Below, one piece after another: positions 16,860 through 26,231 of a stretch of 64,000 bases of DNA (within the stretch, counting starts at the first letter, position 1; each line of letters begins with the position of its first letter). Under the pieces are notes generated by a model. The model had not been told where the DNA came from, did no database searches, and saw nothing but the letters and a program-made list of their open reading frames with translations. Both the position numbers and the translations under genes were made by a program. Source of the DNA: Croceibacterium_B sp963811255 (lineage in GTDB: Bacteria; Pseudomonadota; Alphaproteobacteria; Sphingomonadales; Sphingomonadaceae); assembly GCA_963811255.1 (NCBI GenBank), contig CAWEQI010000003.1, forward strand, positions 372,001 through 436,000, written 5' to 3'.

Positions 16860-17806
16860 TGGGCTTCGAGCTTCCGGGTCTGCGCAATCGGCGAATTCGG
16901 CGGGCGGCGGCACGCTGGCGAGTCGAAATGCTCGAACCGCATTCTCCCGAGTTGCGCGCCGCATTCGAAATGTGGCGAGCGGCGGACCCGGCCCACGCGA
17001 AAGCCTACGGCGAGATCGAACGGATCACCGGATTGGCCGAACGCTTGCCAAGCGGACATCGGCGGCAAGCGCCGATCGGCCGTGAGCGGCTCCTGCGGCC
17101 GGCGTTCGCCATCGCCGCGCTTGCGGCGATCGCCTTTACCGGAGTGCTCCTGCTGACCAGACCGGCTGCTCCGGTGACGGAGATGTCTCTGACCAACCCA
17201 GGCCCGGCGATCCGGTTCATGCGGCTATCGGACGGGTCGATGGTTACGCTCGACGTGGCCACCGAGCTGACCGTCGCCATCGGCTCCCGCGCGCGAGAAG
17301 CTCGCCTTCGCTCGGGCCGAGCCCGCTTCAAGGTCGCCGACGATCCGGGCCGTCCGTTTATCGTCTCGTGGCCAGGTGGACGGGTCGAGGCCAACGGCAG
17401 CGAATTCGATGTCGCGCTGAGCGCAGGCCAAATGACCGTGATGGCGCGGAACGGGGCCGTGCGGGTGTTTCCTGCAGGAACGCATCAGGAGGATGCCGTT
17501 GCGGTCGGCGCCGGACGTGCGGTCCGCGTCGAAGGCAATGATGTCGTGCCGGCGGCTGTGTCGCGCGGGGATCGCCTCTGGCCCGACGGCCGGCACGCCT
17601 TCAACCGCACGTCTCTTGCGACAATCCTGGCGCTGGCCAACCGACTTGGAGGGCCCCCGATCAAGCCCGCGTCCGAGGCCATCGGTTCGCTCAAGATCAC
17701 TGCGGTGCTCGATCTGCGGGATAGCCGTGCGCTCGCGCGCAAGCTCGCGGCGGCCCTCGACCTCAGGGTCGATGAATCGGCCGGAGAAATCGTTCTCAGC
17801 CGCTAG
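16859..17806 (+). CDS. FecR-like anti-sigma/sensor protein
   Basis: A 315-residue inner-membrane regulator. The N-terminal DUF4880-like part (RWRVEMLEPHSPELRAAFEMWRAADPAHAKAYGEIE) contacts the sigma factor. One membrane span lies near residues 79-98 (LRPAFAIAALAAIAFTGVLLL). The periplasmic FecR domain has MRLSDGSMVTLDVATEL and GRARFKVADDPGRPFIV. The C-terminal region would contact the STN domain of the receptor encoded next. Confidence 0.92.
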   Translation: MGFELPGLRNRRIRRAAARWRVEMLEPHSPELRAAFEMWRAADPAHAKAYGEIERITGLAERLPSGHRRQAPIGRERLLRPAFAIAALAAIAFTGVLLLTRPAAPVTEMSLTNPGPAIRFMRLSDGSMVTLDVATELTVAIGSRAREARLRSGRARFKVADDPGRPFIVSWPGGRVEANGSEFDVALSAGQMTVMARNGAVRVFPAGTHQEDAVAVGAGRAVRVEGNDVVPAAVSRGDRLWPDGRHAFNRTSLATILALANRLGGPPIKPASEAIGSLKITAVLDLRDSRALARKLAAALDLRVDESAGEIVLSR

Positions 17807-17903
17807 CGGAAATTTTTTTGCGCTTCCGGGGGGCCAGGTTTCCGTCCCCGTCGTCAAGCGGCTCCGACAATCATCCGAACGGATGGCGGGAGGAGTCGAT
17901 TTG

Positions 17904-20477
17904 ATGAGGTTGATTTGGACGGGCGCGGCAGCGCTAGGGGCGATAGTGACGGCGACGGTGCCGCAGGTGGCGGCGGCGCAAGCCGGAACCATCCGGACAT
18001 ATGACATACCACAACAGGATCTCGCGAGCGCGCTGCGGGCGTTCGCGGCGACATCCGGCCGCGAGATCGTCGCCCCAAGCGCCATCGTTCGAGGCAAGCA
18101 GAGCCAGCCCGTCGTCGGACCGCTGGCCGCCGACCAGGCGATCGAGCGGCTCCTCGCAGGGACCGGACTTTCATCCGAGGTGGTCGATGGGGCGTTCGTC
18201 GTCCGCGTTACGCCGGCAGACGGTGAGGCGGCCGCGACCCCGGCCGCGGGCGCGGAAGGTATTGTCGTAACCGGCACGCGTATTCGCGGCGCACCCGTGG
18301 CGTCTCCGGTGGTGGTCATCGGCCGGGACGACATTCGCAACCAAGGGCTGGCCGACCTCGGCGAGGCCGTTCGGCGGATTCCGCAAAGCTTCGGGGGCGG
18401 GCAGAACCCGGGGATCGGCGCGACAGTGCCTGCGGCGAGCGGCGGCGACGTCGGCGGCGGCTCGTCGCTCAACCTGCGCGGCCTGGGGAGCGATGCCACC
18501 CTGACCCTGCTCAACGGCCATCGCCTCGCGTACACCGCAGCGCTGCAAAGCGTCGACGTCTCGGCCATTCCGGCGGTGGCCGTCGACCGCATCGAAGTGG
18601 TGCCCGACGGTGCCTCGGCCATCTACGGTTCCGATGCGGTCGCGGGCGTCGCCAACATCGTCCTGCGCCGCGATTATTCCGGGCTGGAGACAAGCGCCCG
18701 CCTTGCCGCGACAAGCGACGGCGGCGATTTCCAGCAGCGCTACGACGCGCTGGCCGGCACCGCCTGGTCGAACGGCGGGGTCTGGGCCGCCTACGAATAC
18801 GGCAGCAACAGCGCGATCCGCGCCAATGACCGATCTTATGCAAGCTCGCGGTCGCCCGGCCTCGACCTGTTCCCGGCGCTGCGCCACGACAGCGTCGTTG
18901 CCAGCGGGCATCAAGACCTCGGCGACGACCTCTCCGTCGCCATCGACGGCCTTTACAACATCCGCTGGAGCGATCTTACCATGCCGACGCTGCCGGGCGG
19001 CGATCTCGAGGCCGGGCGGGCGACGTTTCACTCCGTCGACAAGTCGTTCGGACTGGCGCCGAAGCTCGAACTGCGGCTGCCGGCGAACTGGCGTGTGGCG
19101 TTGACCGCGACCTACGGCCGCGAGCGGGTCGACTTTCATCAAGTGCAGTGCGCGGGAGCCGTGTGCAGCAATTCCCGCCCCAACTTCTATCGCAACACCG
19201 CCAAGTCGATCGAACTGGACGCTAGCGGCGATCTCGTCGCCTTGCCCGGAGGAATGTCCAAGCTCGCGATCGGCGCGGGTTATCGCGACATCGGCTTTCG
19301 CCGCTATTCGCAGGCCTTGAGCGCCGTCGATACGGTCGCCGCGCAGGACAGCTACTTCGCCTACGGCGAGGTCAACCTGCCGCTGGTCGGGGCGGACCAG
19401 GACCTTCCCTTCGTGCACCGTGTCGATGTCGATGCGGCGCTTCGCTACGAACGCTATCCCGGCATCGGCGCTGTCGCCACGCCCAAGCTCGGCGTGTCGT
19501 GGCAGCTGACGCCCGACGTTGCGCTCAAGGGAAGCTGGGGCCAATCGTTCCGCGCGCCGACGTTGTACCAGCAATATCAACCGCGCGCCGCTACGCTCTA
19601 TCCTCCCGCGCTCCTCGGCGCGTCCGGCGCGAGCCCTACGGCGGGAGCCATCCTGCTGCTCGGCGGCAATCCCTCGTTGAAGCCGGAGCGCGCCACAACC
19701 TGGTCGGGCTCGCTGGATCTTCATCCGCGAGCGGCGCCGGGCCTTTCGTTCGCGGTCAGCTATTTCCACATCGCCTATCGCGACCGCATCGTCTCGCCCG
19801 TGACGCTGCTTTCGCAGGCGCTCAGCAATCCCAGCTACCGCGATCAGGTCGTTCTCAACCCGACACCGGCGGAACAGGCCGCGGCCCTCGCCAGCGCCGC
19901 AACCTTCACCAACTTTACCGGCGTTGCCTACGACCCGGCGAACGTCATTGCGGTGATCGACGACGCCTATGTCAACGCCGGGCGGCAGACCGCGCGCGGG
20001 ATCGACGTTCTGGCGCGCTATGCCGGCTCGATCGGTGACGGCCAGCGGCTGGCTCTGTCGGCGGACGTCACCTACCTTGAGAGCTCGCAACAGCTGACCG
20101 CTACTCAGCCGCGCCAACCACTCGCCGGCACGATCTTCAATCCGCCGCACTGGCGCGGGCACGGCGCCGCGACCTGGTCGAGCGGGCCTCTCAGCCTGAC
20201 CGCGGCCGTCAACTATATCGGCGGCGTGCGCGACATCCGCGTCTCGCCGCCCGCCCACGTCGACGGCATGACGACGCTGGATCTCACCGCCCGGTACCGG
20301 GTGGACAGAGCGGCGGATCCACTTAAGGGGCTGGAATTCGCGCTTTCGGTGCAGAACCTGTTCAACGCCTCGCCCGATCCGATTGCGGTCAGGGCGCCCT
20401 ACGAGACGCCTTACAATTCGACCAATTATTCGCCGGTCGGCCGGCTGATCGCGATCGAGGTACGCAAGGCGTGGTGA
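17904..20477 (+). CDS. TonB-dependent receptor with N-terminal STN signalling domain
   Basis: A signal peptide (MRLIWTGAAALGAIVTATVPQVAAAQA) is followed by an STN/secretin domain (IPQQDLASALRAFAATSGREIV), then the plug starting EGIVVTGTRIRG with NLRGLGSDATLTLLNGHR and VVPDGASAIYGSDAVAGVANIVLRRDY, and a beta-barrel ending in an aromatic residue (VRKAW). It is about 857 residues. The ATG at 17904 follows GGGAGGAG. With isopeptidase downstream and lasso genes convergent, it probably imports the lasso peptide or a related ligand. Confidence 0.94.
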   Translation: MRLIWTGAAALGAIVTATVPQVAAAQAGTIRTYDIPQQDLASALRAFAATSGREIVAPSAIVRGKQSQPVVGPLAADQAIERLLAGTGLSSEVVDGAFVVRVTPADGEAAATPAAGAEGIVVTGTRIRGAPVASPVVVIGRDDIRNQGLADLGEAVRRIPQSFGGGQNPGIGATVPAASGGDVGGGSSLNLRGLGSDATLTLLNGHRLAYTAALQSVDVSAIPAVAVDRIEVVPDGASAIYGSDAVAGVANIVLRRDYSGLETSARLAATSDGGDFQQRYDALAGTAWSNGGVWAAYEYGSNSAIRANDRSYASSRSPGLDLFPALRHDSVVASGHQDLGDDLSVAIDGLYNIRWSDLTMPTLPGGDLEAGRATFHSVDKSFGLAPKLELRLPANWRVALTATYGRERVDFHQVQCAGAVCSNSRPNFYRNTAKSIELDASGDLVALPGGMSKLAIGAGYRDIGFRRYSQALSAVDTVAAQDSYFAYGEVNLPLVGADQDLPFVHRVDVDAALRYERYPGIGAVATPKLGVSWQLTPDVALKGSWGQSFRAPTLYQQYQPRAATLYPPALLGASGASPTAGAILLLGGNPSLKPERATTWSGSLDLHPRAAPGLSFAVSYFHIAYRDRIVSPVTLLSQALSNPSYRDQVVLNPTPAEQAAALASAATFTNFTGVAYDPANVIAVIDDAYVNAGRQTARGIDVLARYAGSIGDGQRLALSADVTYLESSQQLTATQPRQPLAGTIFNPPHWRGHGAATWSSGPLSLTAAVNYIGGVRDIRVSPPAHVDGMTTLDLTARYRVDRAADPLKGLEFALSVQNLFNASPDPIAVRAPYETPYNSTNYSPVGRLIAIEVRKAW

Positions 20478-22598
20478 CGGGCGCTCTTCGTTCGATCGGC
20501 CTCGCGGCCGTGGCCGGGCTGCTGGCCCTTGCCAGCCCGGCCACGGCCGCCTGCAACCGGATCCTTCCCGGCAAATCTCCGGTTGCGCGGCCCGGGTCCA
20601 AGCTCACCGCGAAGGACCTGATCGAACTGCGCGAGATCGGCAACCAGGTTTCGACCAGCTTCAACAGCCCCAGCCCGCTGGCGGTTTCGCCCGACGGCTC
20701 GAAAGTGGCCTACGTGCTCACCCGGGCCGATCTCGCGTCCAACAGCTACTGCCGCGCCCTCGTCGTGAGCTTCACGCGTCGGCCCGGTCGCCCGACTGTG
20801 CTGGATCGCGGCGGCCAGCGGCCGCTGATCGAGGAAGTGGACCGGGGGTTTTATCTCCCGAGCGGCTTTCCCGATACGATCACCCCGGTGTGGTCGCCGG
20901 ACGGCCTGCGGATCGCTTACCGGAGGCAGGACGGGGGCGTGGTGCGGGCCTGGGTGGTCGACGCCGGCGGAGGCCGGGCGCATCCGGTATCTGCGGGCGG
21001 GCGCAATGTCGTGACGATCGCCTGGAGCGCCGATGGCCGGCGGCTGATCTATGCCGTTCGCCACGGGATCGCCGCGCAAGAGCGGGCGATTGACGAGGAG
21101 GGCAAGCACGGCTGGCTGTACGACGAGCGCATCAATCCGGACATTTCCGCGCGGCCGTCGCTCGCCGCGAGCGACGCGCTCGATATCTTTGCTGTCGATT
21201 TGAACTCCGGCCGCGTCCAGCCGGCGGATGCCGCCGATCGCGCGCGCCTGACAGCGCCGGGATTGCCCGGATATCCGGTCGACCCTACCGCCACGGCGGC
21301 CGACGGGCGCAAGGCCTGGGTCCAGCGCCACGCGGCTTCGCCGCTCGCGCCCGCGGCCTTGCGAGCGACGGACGGCCACGGTCGCACCGTCGCATGCGCC
21401 CAGGACAGCTGCTCGGGAGGCATCCTGTCGATCTGGTGGCAAGACGGCTCGGTCCTGTTTCTGCGCCGCGAAGGCTGGAACAAGGAGACCCTGGCCCTCT
21501 ATCGCTGGGCGGTCGACGCCTCGCCGCCCGTGGCGGTCTTGCGCACGCAGGCCGTGCTGCACGGCTGCGTCAAGGCCGGTCGATCGCTGATTTGCACCCG
21601 GGAAACGAGTACCCGCCCCCGGCGCCTGGTGTCGGTCGATACCCGAACCGGCGCGGTGCGGACCCTGTTCGATCCCAATCCCGCAATCGACCGGCTCAGG
21701 CTCGGCTCGGTCAAGCGGCTGCGCTGGCGCAACGCGCTCGGCCTCGAGACCTGGGGCGACCTGGTCCTGCCGCCCGACTACCGGACGGGCGAGCGGCTGC
21801 CGCTGATCGTAGTGCAGTACAACAGCCTCGGCTTCCTGCGCGGCGGGACCGGCGACGAATATCCCATTTTTCTCCTGGCCCAGCGCGGCTTCGCCGTGCT
21901 CAGCATCGAGCGGCCGACCTTCGCCGCCGCGGCCGACACGAGCCTGAAGGACTGGAACGCGATCAACGCGGCGAACCAGAAGGACTGGGCCGAACGCAAG
22001 AGCCTGCTCTCCGCAGTGCTGGTGGGAGTGTCGAAAGCCGAAGCGACCGGCGCGATCGACCCGCAGCGGATCGGCATCACCGGGATGAGCGACGGATCGG
22101 CGACGGTCGCCTTCGCGCTGATCAATTCGCACGTGTTCGCGGCGGCGGCGATGAGCACCTGCTGCATGGAGCCGCTGACGACGATGGTCGTCGGCGGCAT
22201 CGCCTGGGCCGACCAGCTGCGAAGCATGGGCTACCCTGGAAATCACCGAGAACGGGCGCAAGTTTTGGCGCGAGATGTCGCTCGCGGAGAACGCCGCGCG
22301 GATCGACACGCCGCTGCTGCTGCAGGTGTCCGACAACGAGTTCCGCCTCGCGCTCGAGGCCTACGCCGCGTTGCGCGAACAGGGGCAGCCGGTCGAAATG
22401 TACGTCTATCCGGGCGAGTTTCATACCAAGGACCAGCCGGTCCATCGCCTGGCGGTGTACCAGCGCAATCTCGACTGGTTTTCCTTTTGGCTCCAGCACC
22501 GGGAGGATCCCGCTCCGGCCAAGCGCGCGCAATACATGCGCTGGGAAGCCATGCGCGCACGTGCCAAGGCCAAGTCGACCGATGCCCCAAGCGGCTAG
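20474..22598 (+). CDS. lasso peptide isopeptidase (S9 family), frameshifted in the assembly
   Basis: This is an AtxE-type prolyl-oligopeptidase homologue that opens the macrolactam of imported lasso peptides. The signal peptide is VTGALRSIGLAAVAGLLALAS. A propeller-like N-terminal domain precedes the hydrolase, whose nucleophile is in GITGMSDGSATVAF (Ser about residue 539). The Asp candidate is in VSDNEFRL and the His in GEFHTKDQ. The last two lie in a shifted frame: deleting one C at about 22233-22236 joins MGYP to EITENGRKFWREMSL. The GTG at 20474 overlaps the receptor stop by four bases. Confidence 0.85.
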
Positions 22599-24326
22599 TC
22601 TTGCGCCCGGGCCCACGCTTCGGCATCGACCAGGGTCATCAGCGCTGCGAACCCGAGATCGCGGACCGGGGCCTCGTCGGTCAGCGCCTGCGACAGGGCG
22701 GCCGTGTCGACGAGGCGTTGCTGAGCCAGCCACCCGCCGAGCAGCATCTCGCGGATAGCCTTGCGGTTGCGCTCGAAGATCTGCGCGACGAACGTGGTCG
22801 GGGTGCCTTTCGAGCGGCGATCGACGATCGCTCCCGGCAAGCGCTCGCGAAAGGCGGCGCGGACAATGGCGCGGTCGTGGCCGGGCGCGATCCACAGCCA
22901 GCTCGGGATGCGCAGCGCGGCTTCGATTACCGGCTGCGAGGCGAGCGGCGAAATCGCCTGGTAAGGCGCGCCGGCGTTGACCGCCTCGACCATGTTCTGC
23001 GCCGGGGCGAGGAGCGCGACATGTGCGGCGCGGCCCGGCAGCGCCGACGGCGGGGGCTCGAACCAGGGGTGGGGCGGCCCTCGGCGCAGGTCGGCCCTGA
23101 GCGCCGGATCGAGGAACCGATCGCTCGCCGCGAGCCGTGGCGCCGGCGGGCGCCACCAGGCGCGATGCACGGCCAGGGCCGTCAGGCGCGGCAAGCCGAC
23201 CTGCGCGAGATCACCGAGAGTTCGCACGGCCGAGCGGAACCGCCGATCGAATCCTCCCCTGAGCAGGCAGTCCGCCAGGATCGCCACCGACCGCGAAGCG
23301 AAGAAGACATTGTCGCCGCCTCCGCCGTCGAACACCGCGTCGGCGCCGACTTCGGCGGCGACAGCCTGGGCAATCGCATCCTGCGCCTGGGTGAAGCAGC
23401 GATGGACCGGATAGGGGAGGTGCGCCGCGCCCGACCGGCGCACGTCGATGTAGCCGGTGGTGAGCCGTTCGATCCCGAGCTCGCTGGAGAGGGCATCGGC
23501 GACGCAGCGCGCGTAACCGGTCTCGTCGCTGGCGGCGTCGTCGGCCAGCAGGTTGAGGCACGCGAAGTCCGCGCCGGCCGCTTCGAGGCAGGTCGCGACC
23601 ACGCTCGAAATCAAGCCCGCCCGAGAGCAATGTCAGGGGCCGCCGGCATGACGCCGCTCGCGCGGCCACGGCCAGGTCCACCGCGTCCCGCACCTTGCGC
23701 ATGGCCTCGGTCGCGTCATCGATCGCGACCTCGGGGCCAACGAAATCCCACGGGGTCCACAGGCGATCGACCCTGACCTCGCCATCGGCGACCGTCAGCC
23801 GATCGCCGCCGCGCAGCTCCTTGATTCCTTCGAGGCAGGTTTCGTCGAAGCGCCAGTCCGGCCAGGCGATGTGCCGCGCCAGCGGCTCCGGTGAAATCGT
23901 TCGCGAGAACCGTGGCGCCGCTGCCAGCCAGGCCAGGTCGGACCCGATGTACAGCGTCTCGCCGGCCGGGCGGTAGTAGCAGCCCAAGTCGGCCAAGGGC
24001 GCCCGGACGACCGTGACATTCTCGCCCCCGGCGGCGATGCCGACGTAGCTGCCCCAGTACCGCTCGACCAGGTGGGCGCCGCGCGAGTTCGCGATCGCCG
24101 CCCATTCGCTTTGCGACAGCCGTTCGGCCGGGCGGCGTTGCCCGCGGTCGAACAGGAGCCCGAGGATCGCACCGTCCCGTCCCCGGATCGTCCGCAGTTC
24201 GCCGGTGGCGAACACGCTAAGGCGAGGGTGCTCGAGCACCGGGCACAGACCGCGCGGGCGTCCGTGCGCTACCGCCCCCGCACGCTCGTCGAGCGTAACG
24301 ATGGCCAGGAAGCCGCAACTCTTCAC
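22595..24326 (-). CDS. lasso peptide macrocyclase (asparagine synthetase-like, C protein), frameshifted
   Basis: The macrocyclase activates the ring Asp/Glu side chain by adenylation and closes the isopeptide bond. An N-terminal glutaminase-like domain precedes the ATP-pyrophosphatase motif LTLLSGGLD, directly followed in the other frame by SSVVATCLEAAG; removing one T of the run at 23608-23610 restores SGGLDSSVVA. The AsnB domain then continues with DAVFDGGGGDNVFF and ends at 22595, its stop overlapping the isopeptidase stop tail to tail. The GTG at 24326 overlaps the B gene stop. Confidence 0.85.
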
Positions 24327-24973
24327 AGGACCAGGATCGGGGTGAAGGTCCGCACGATATCGAGCCGGTCGTTGACCACCCAGTCCGCGTGCTGGACCCA
24401 GCAGTGGGCCGCGAACGGGCCAAGCCTCACACCGAGGACGAGGTTGGCGTCGATGCCGCGCACGAGCAAGCGGCGGGCAATTGCCCACGAGTGGCTGAGG
24501 CAGCGGTCACGAACGCTCAGCATCCGCTCCGCCGCGACGAACCCGGCGAGCGCCGAGGCCAGTTCGTCGGCCGACGCGGGCCGTGCCGTGCTGCGGCGCT
24601 TCGTTCCCGCCAGGGACGCGAGGGCGCCGGCAAAGCCTTGCAGGTTGAAGCGGAGACGCGCCGCCTGCAGGTGGGCCGCGGCAGCCAATGTCTCGGTTGT
24701 ACCGGCCAGGTCCGGCGGCCTGTCGAGCAAGCTTCGCCCGATCGTGGGGGCCGCAGCGCAAGCCGCCGGCGGGGTTTCAGGCCCGCCGGTAAACAGCCCG
24801 GCCGCTGCCAGACGGCAGCTTTGCGTTTCCGGATCCAAGGGGGAGCCGGCGATGGCCCGGAATTCGGCCTCGGCTTGCGGATGAAGGCAGAAGTAGCGGT
24901 CGGCCTCGGCGTCGAGGAAGACGAGGCGATCCCCCACCTCGCAGTAGGTCACACCGCGCCCAGGCGAATTCAT
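24323..24973 (-). CDS. lasso peptide B protein (fused PqqD-like RRE and transglutaminase-like leader peptidase)
   Basis: The 216-residue protein joins two functions often split as B1 and B2. Residues about 8-70 form a PqqD-like recognition element (YCEVGDRLVFLDAEADRYFCL) that binds the leader. The C-terminal protease has Cys158 in SVRDRCLSHSWAIARRLL, His190 in FAAHCWVQ and an Asp in NDRLDIV, the Cys-His-Asp triad of lasso leader peptidases. It starts 54 bases after the precursor gene, across a strong hairpin. Confidence 0.88.
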   Translation of the reverse strand: MNSPGRGVTYCEVGDRLVFLDAEADRYFCLHPQAEAEFRAIAGSPLDPETQSCRLAAAGLFTGGPETPPAACAAAPTIGRSLLDRPPDLAGTTETLAAAAHLQAARLRFNLQGFAGALASLAGTKRRSTARPASADELASALAGFVAAERMLSVRDRCLSHSWAIARRLLVRGIDANLVLGVRLGPFAAHCWVQHADWVVNDRLDIVRTFTPILVL

Positions 24974-24991
24974 CTGAAGGGGTCTGCGGTT

Positions 24992-25019
24992 GGCGCGCGG
25001 CCCGGATGGGCCGCGCGCC
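24992..25019 (-). promoter_or_regulatory. perfect 12-bp hairpin between lasso precursor and B gene
   Basis: GGCGCGCGGCCC (24992-25003), loop GGAT, GGGCCGCGCGCC (25008-25019). No U-tract follows on the transcribed strand, so it is more likely to stabilise or partly terminate the precursor message than to be a full terminator. Similar hairpins after precursor genes are described for proteobacterial lasso clusters. Confidence 0.8.
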
Positions 25020-25027
25020 CGTGGCCG

Positions 25028-25132
25028 TCAGTCGTCGGCCAGGCCCGGCATCTCGAGCTGGTTGCGGATGTCGAAGCCGGGGCCGACGGCGCCCTTGGTG
25101 GCGGCGCTGGCGCGGCCGAGGTCGATAGGCAT
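25028..25132 (-). CDS. lasso peptide precursor (A gene)
   Basis: A 34-residue peptide, the first gene of the convergent biosynthetic unit. The leader MPIDLGRASAATK carries the proteobacterial lasso leader signature (IDLG-x-A-x-x-x-TKG) with the key Thr at position -2. The core starts at Gly1: GAVGPGFD forms an 8-residue ring if Gly1 is linked to Asp8. The tail of 13 residues is IRNQLEMPGLADD. The ATG at 25132 lacks a clear ribosome site and makes a short leader. An upstream non-ATG start (in-frame CTG) is possible. Confidence 0.85.
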   Translation of the reverse strand: MPIDLGRASAATKGAVGPGFDIRNQLEMPGLADD

Positions 25133-25219
25133 TTTTATGTTGGATTTGGACGTCAGCGAACGCCGGCGAAAAGCGCAATGGTGCGCCACGCAGTCCAAAG
25201 CGAACGCGTCTCTGGGTCG

Positions 25220-25400
25220 AATTCCCTGCCTAGCAGGGAATTAGCAGGGAACGTTCGCATTTTAGCGGTCCAGATAGCAATCTGGCGTACCTCAAGGCCG
25301 CACAATTCCACCGTTTTGGACGGCAAATTCCCTAAAGGGCGAGCAGGGAATTGTTATCGCCCGGACAGGGAAGGTCCAGGCCGGTTCAGGGAAATTGGCT
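25220..25400. repeat. cluster of AATTCCCT/AGGGAATT motifs
   Basis: A perfect inverted repeat AATTCCCTGC-CTA-GCAGGGAATT at 25220-25242 is followed by AGCAGGGAAC, then AATTCCCT (25326-25333) and GCAGGGAATT (to 25352), ACAGGGAAG and TCAGGGAAA. At least six copies of CAGGGAA or its complement lie within 180 bases of otherwise gene-free DNA between the lasso precursor and the next gene. Confidence 0.75.
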
Positions 25401-25558
25401 GGTCGGATCGCCAGAAGCGAAGAAAGCCAGTTCGAAGAATGTGGCGGGCGGCAGGCCTGCCCGTGATGTCGAGATGCGGCGTCCGACATTTGCAGACGGC
25501 CGCTTGACAGGAGTGAGCGGATAGATTTAAGTGTAATTCATCATTTGAGCTATCTTAT

Positions 25559-26152
25559 ATGCCAAACCACTTGCCCGACCTCGATCTTACCCTTGGCCAG
25601 ATGCTCTGGGCAATCGGCTACGGGCGCGAGCCGGTTCGCGCGCTCAAGGACCAGATTCGCTATCTGCGCCTGCTCGACATTCCGCCGGCGTCGGCTGCGC
25701 AGGCGAGTGGGCCCGGCAACCGGATCCGCTACGACTTTCATGATCTCGTCGAACTCGGTCTCGCCGTCACGGCGCTCGACCTTGGTTTTCGGCCGAGGGA
25801 CATTGCCGCGGTGCTGGCCGGCCAGCGAAAGCAGATGCGCCAAGTCTATGATCGGGCGTGGCTGGCACTGCCGGAACAGGCACTCTCCCAAAGCTGGGTC
25901 AAGAGTCGTGGCGAAGAGAAAGTCATGCTTGATCACGAACTCTACCTCCGCCTCCACGACCGCCGCAGCGAGAAATGGGGCGAGATCGACTTCGTCGGCG
26001 CGGAAGAAGCAAGCAAGGATCTGCCGGTCTTCGAGCCCGTCGAGCGGTTCGCGAACGAACCGCCGCGCCGCCTGCTGCCACTCAAGCGCCTGATTTTACA
26101 GTGGGTGGCGTGGGCGATGGAAGCGCCAGAAATTCGGCCAGGCAGGAGGTAA
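25559..26152 (+). CDS. MerR-like helix-turn-helix protein
   Basis: A 197-residue protein with a MerR-type pattern: residues 30-60 RYLRLLDIPPASAAQASGPGNRIRYDFHDLVELGLAV and then DLGFRPRDIAAVLAGQRKQM. No metal or thiol Cys residues are seen. It is the first gene of the accessory segment and precedes a ParB-methyltransferase by 79 bases, so it may regulate that unit. Confidence 0.7.
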   Translation: MPNHLPDLDLTLGQMLWAIGYGREPVRALKDQIRYLRLLDIPPASAAQASGPGNRIRYDFHDLVELGLAVTALDLGFRPRDIAAVLAGQRKQMRQVYDRAWLALPEQALSQSWVKSRGEEKVMLDHELYLRLHDRRSEKWGEIDFVGAEEASKDLPVFEPVERFANEPPRRLLPLKRLILQWVAWAMEAPEIRPGRR

Positions 26153-26231
26153 GCCATCGTGGATGACAGATAAGACTGCAAACCATTCCGCTCATTTAAG
26201 TGATATTCTACACCTGTAAGGAGGTACTGCC

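Noticed and set aside
18171..20258. Minus-strand frame of 695 codons over the TonB receptor
   Set aside because: Antisense shadow with no recognisable domain.
22599..23776. C-terminal extension of the isopeptidase frame past 22598
   Set aside because: It is the out-of-frame tail after the frameshift at about 22235 and runs antisense to the macrocyclase; the correct frame ends at 22598.
25220..25400. A CRISPR array
   Set aside because: The CAGGGAA units are 7-10 bases, irregularly spaced and in both orientations; no cas genes are in the window.
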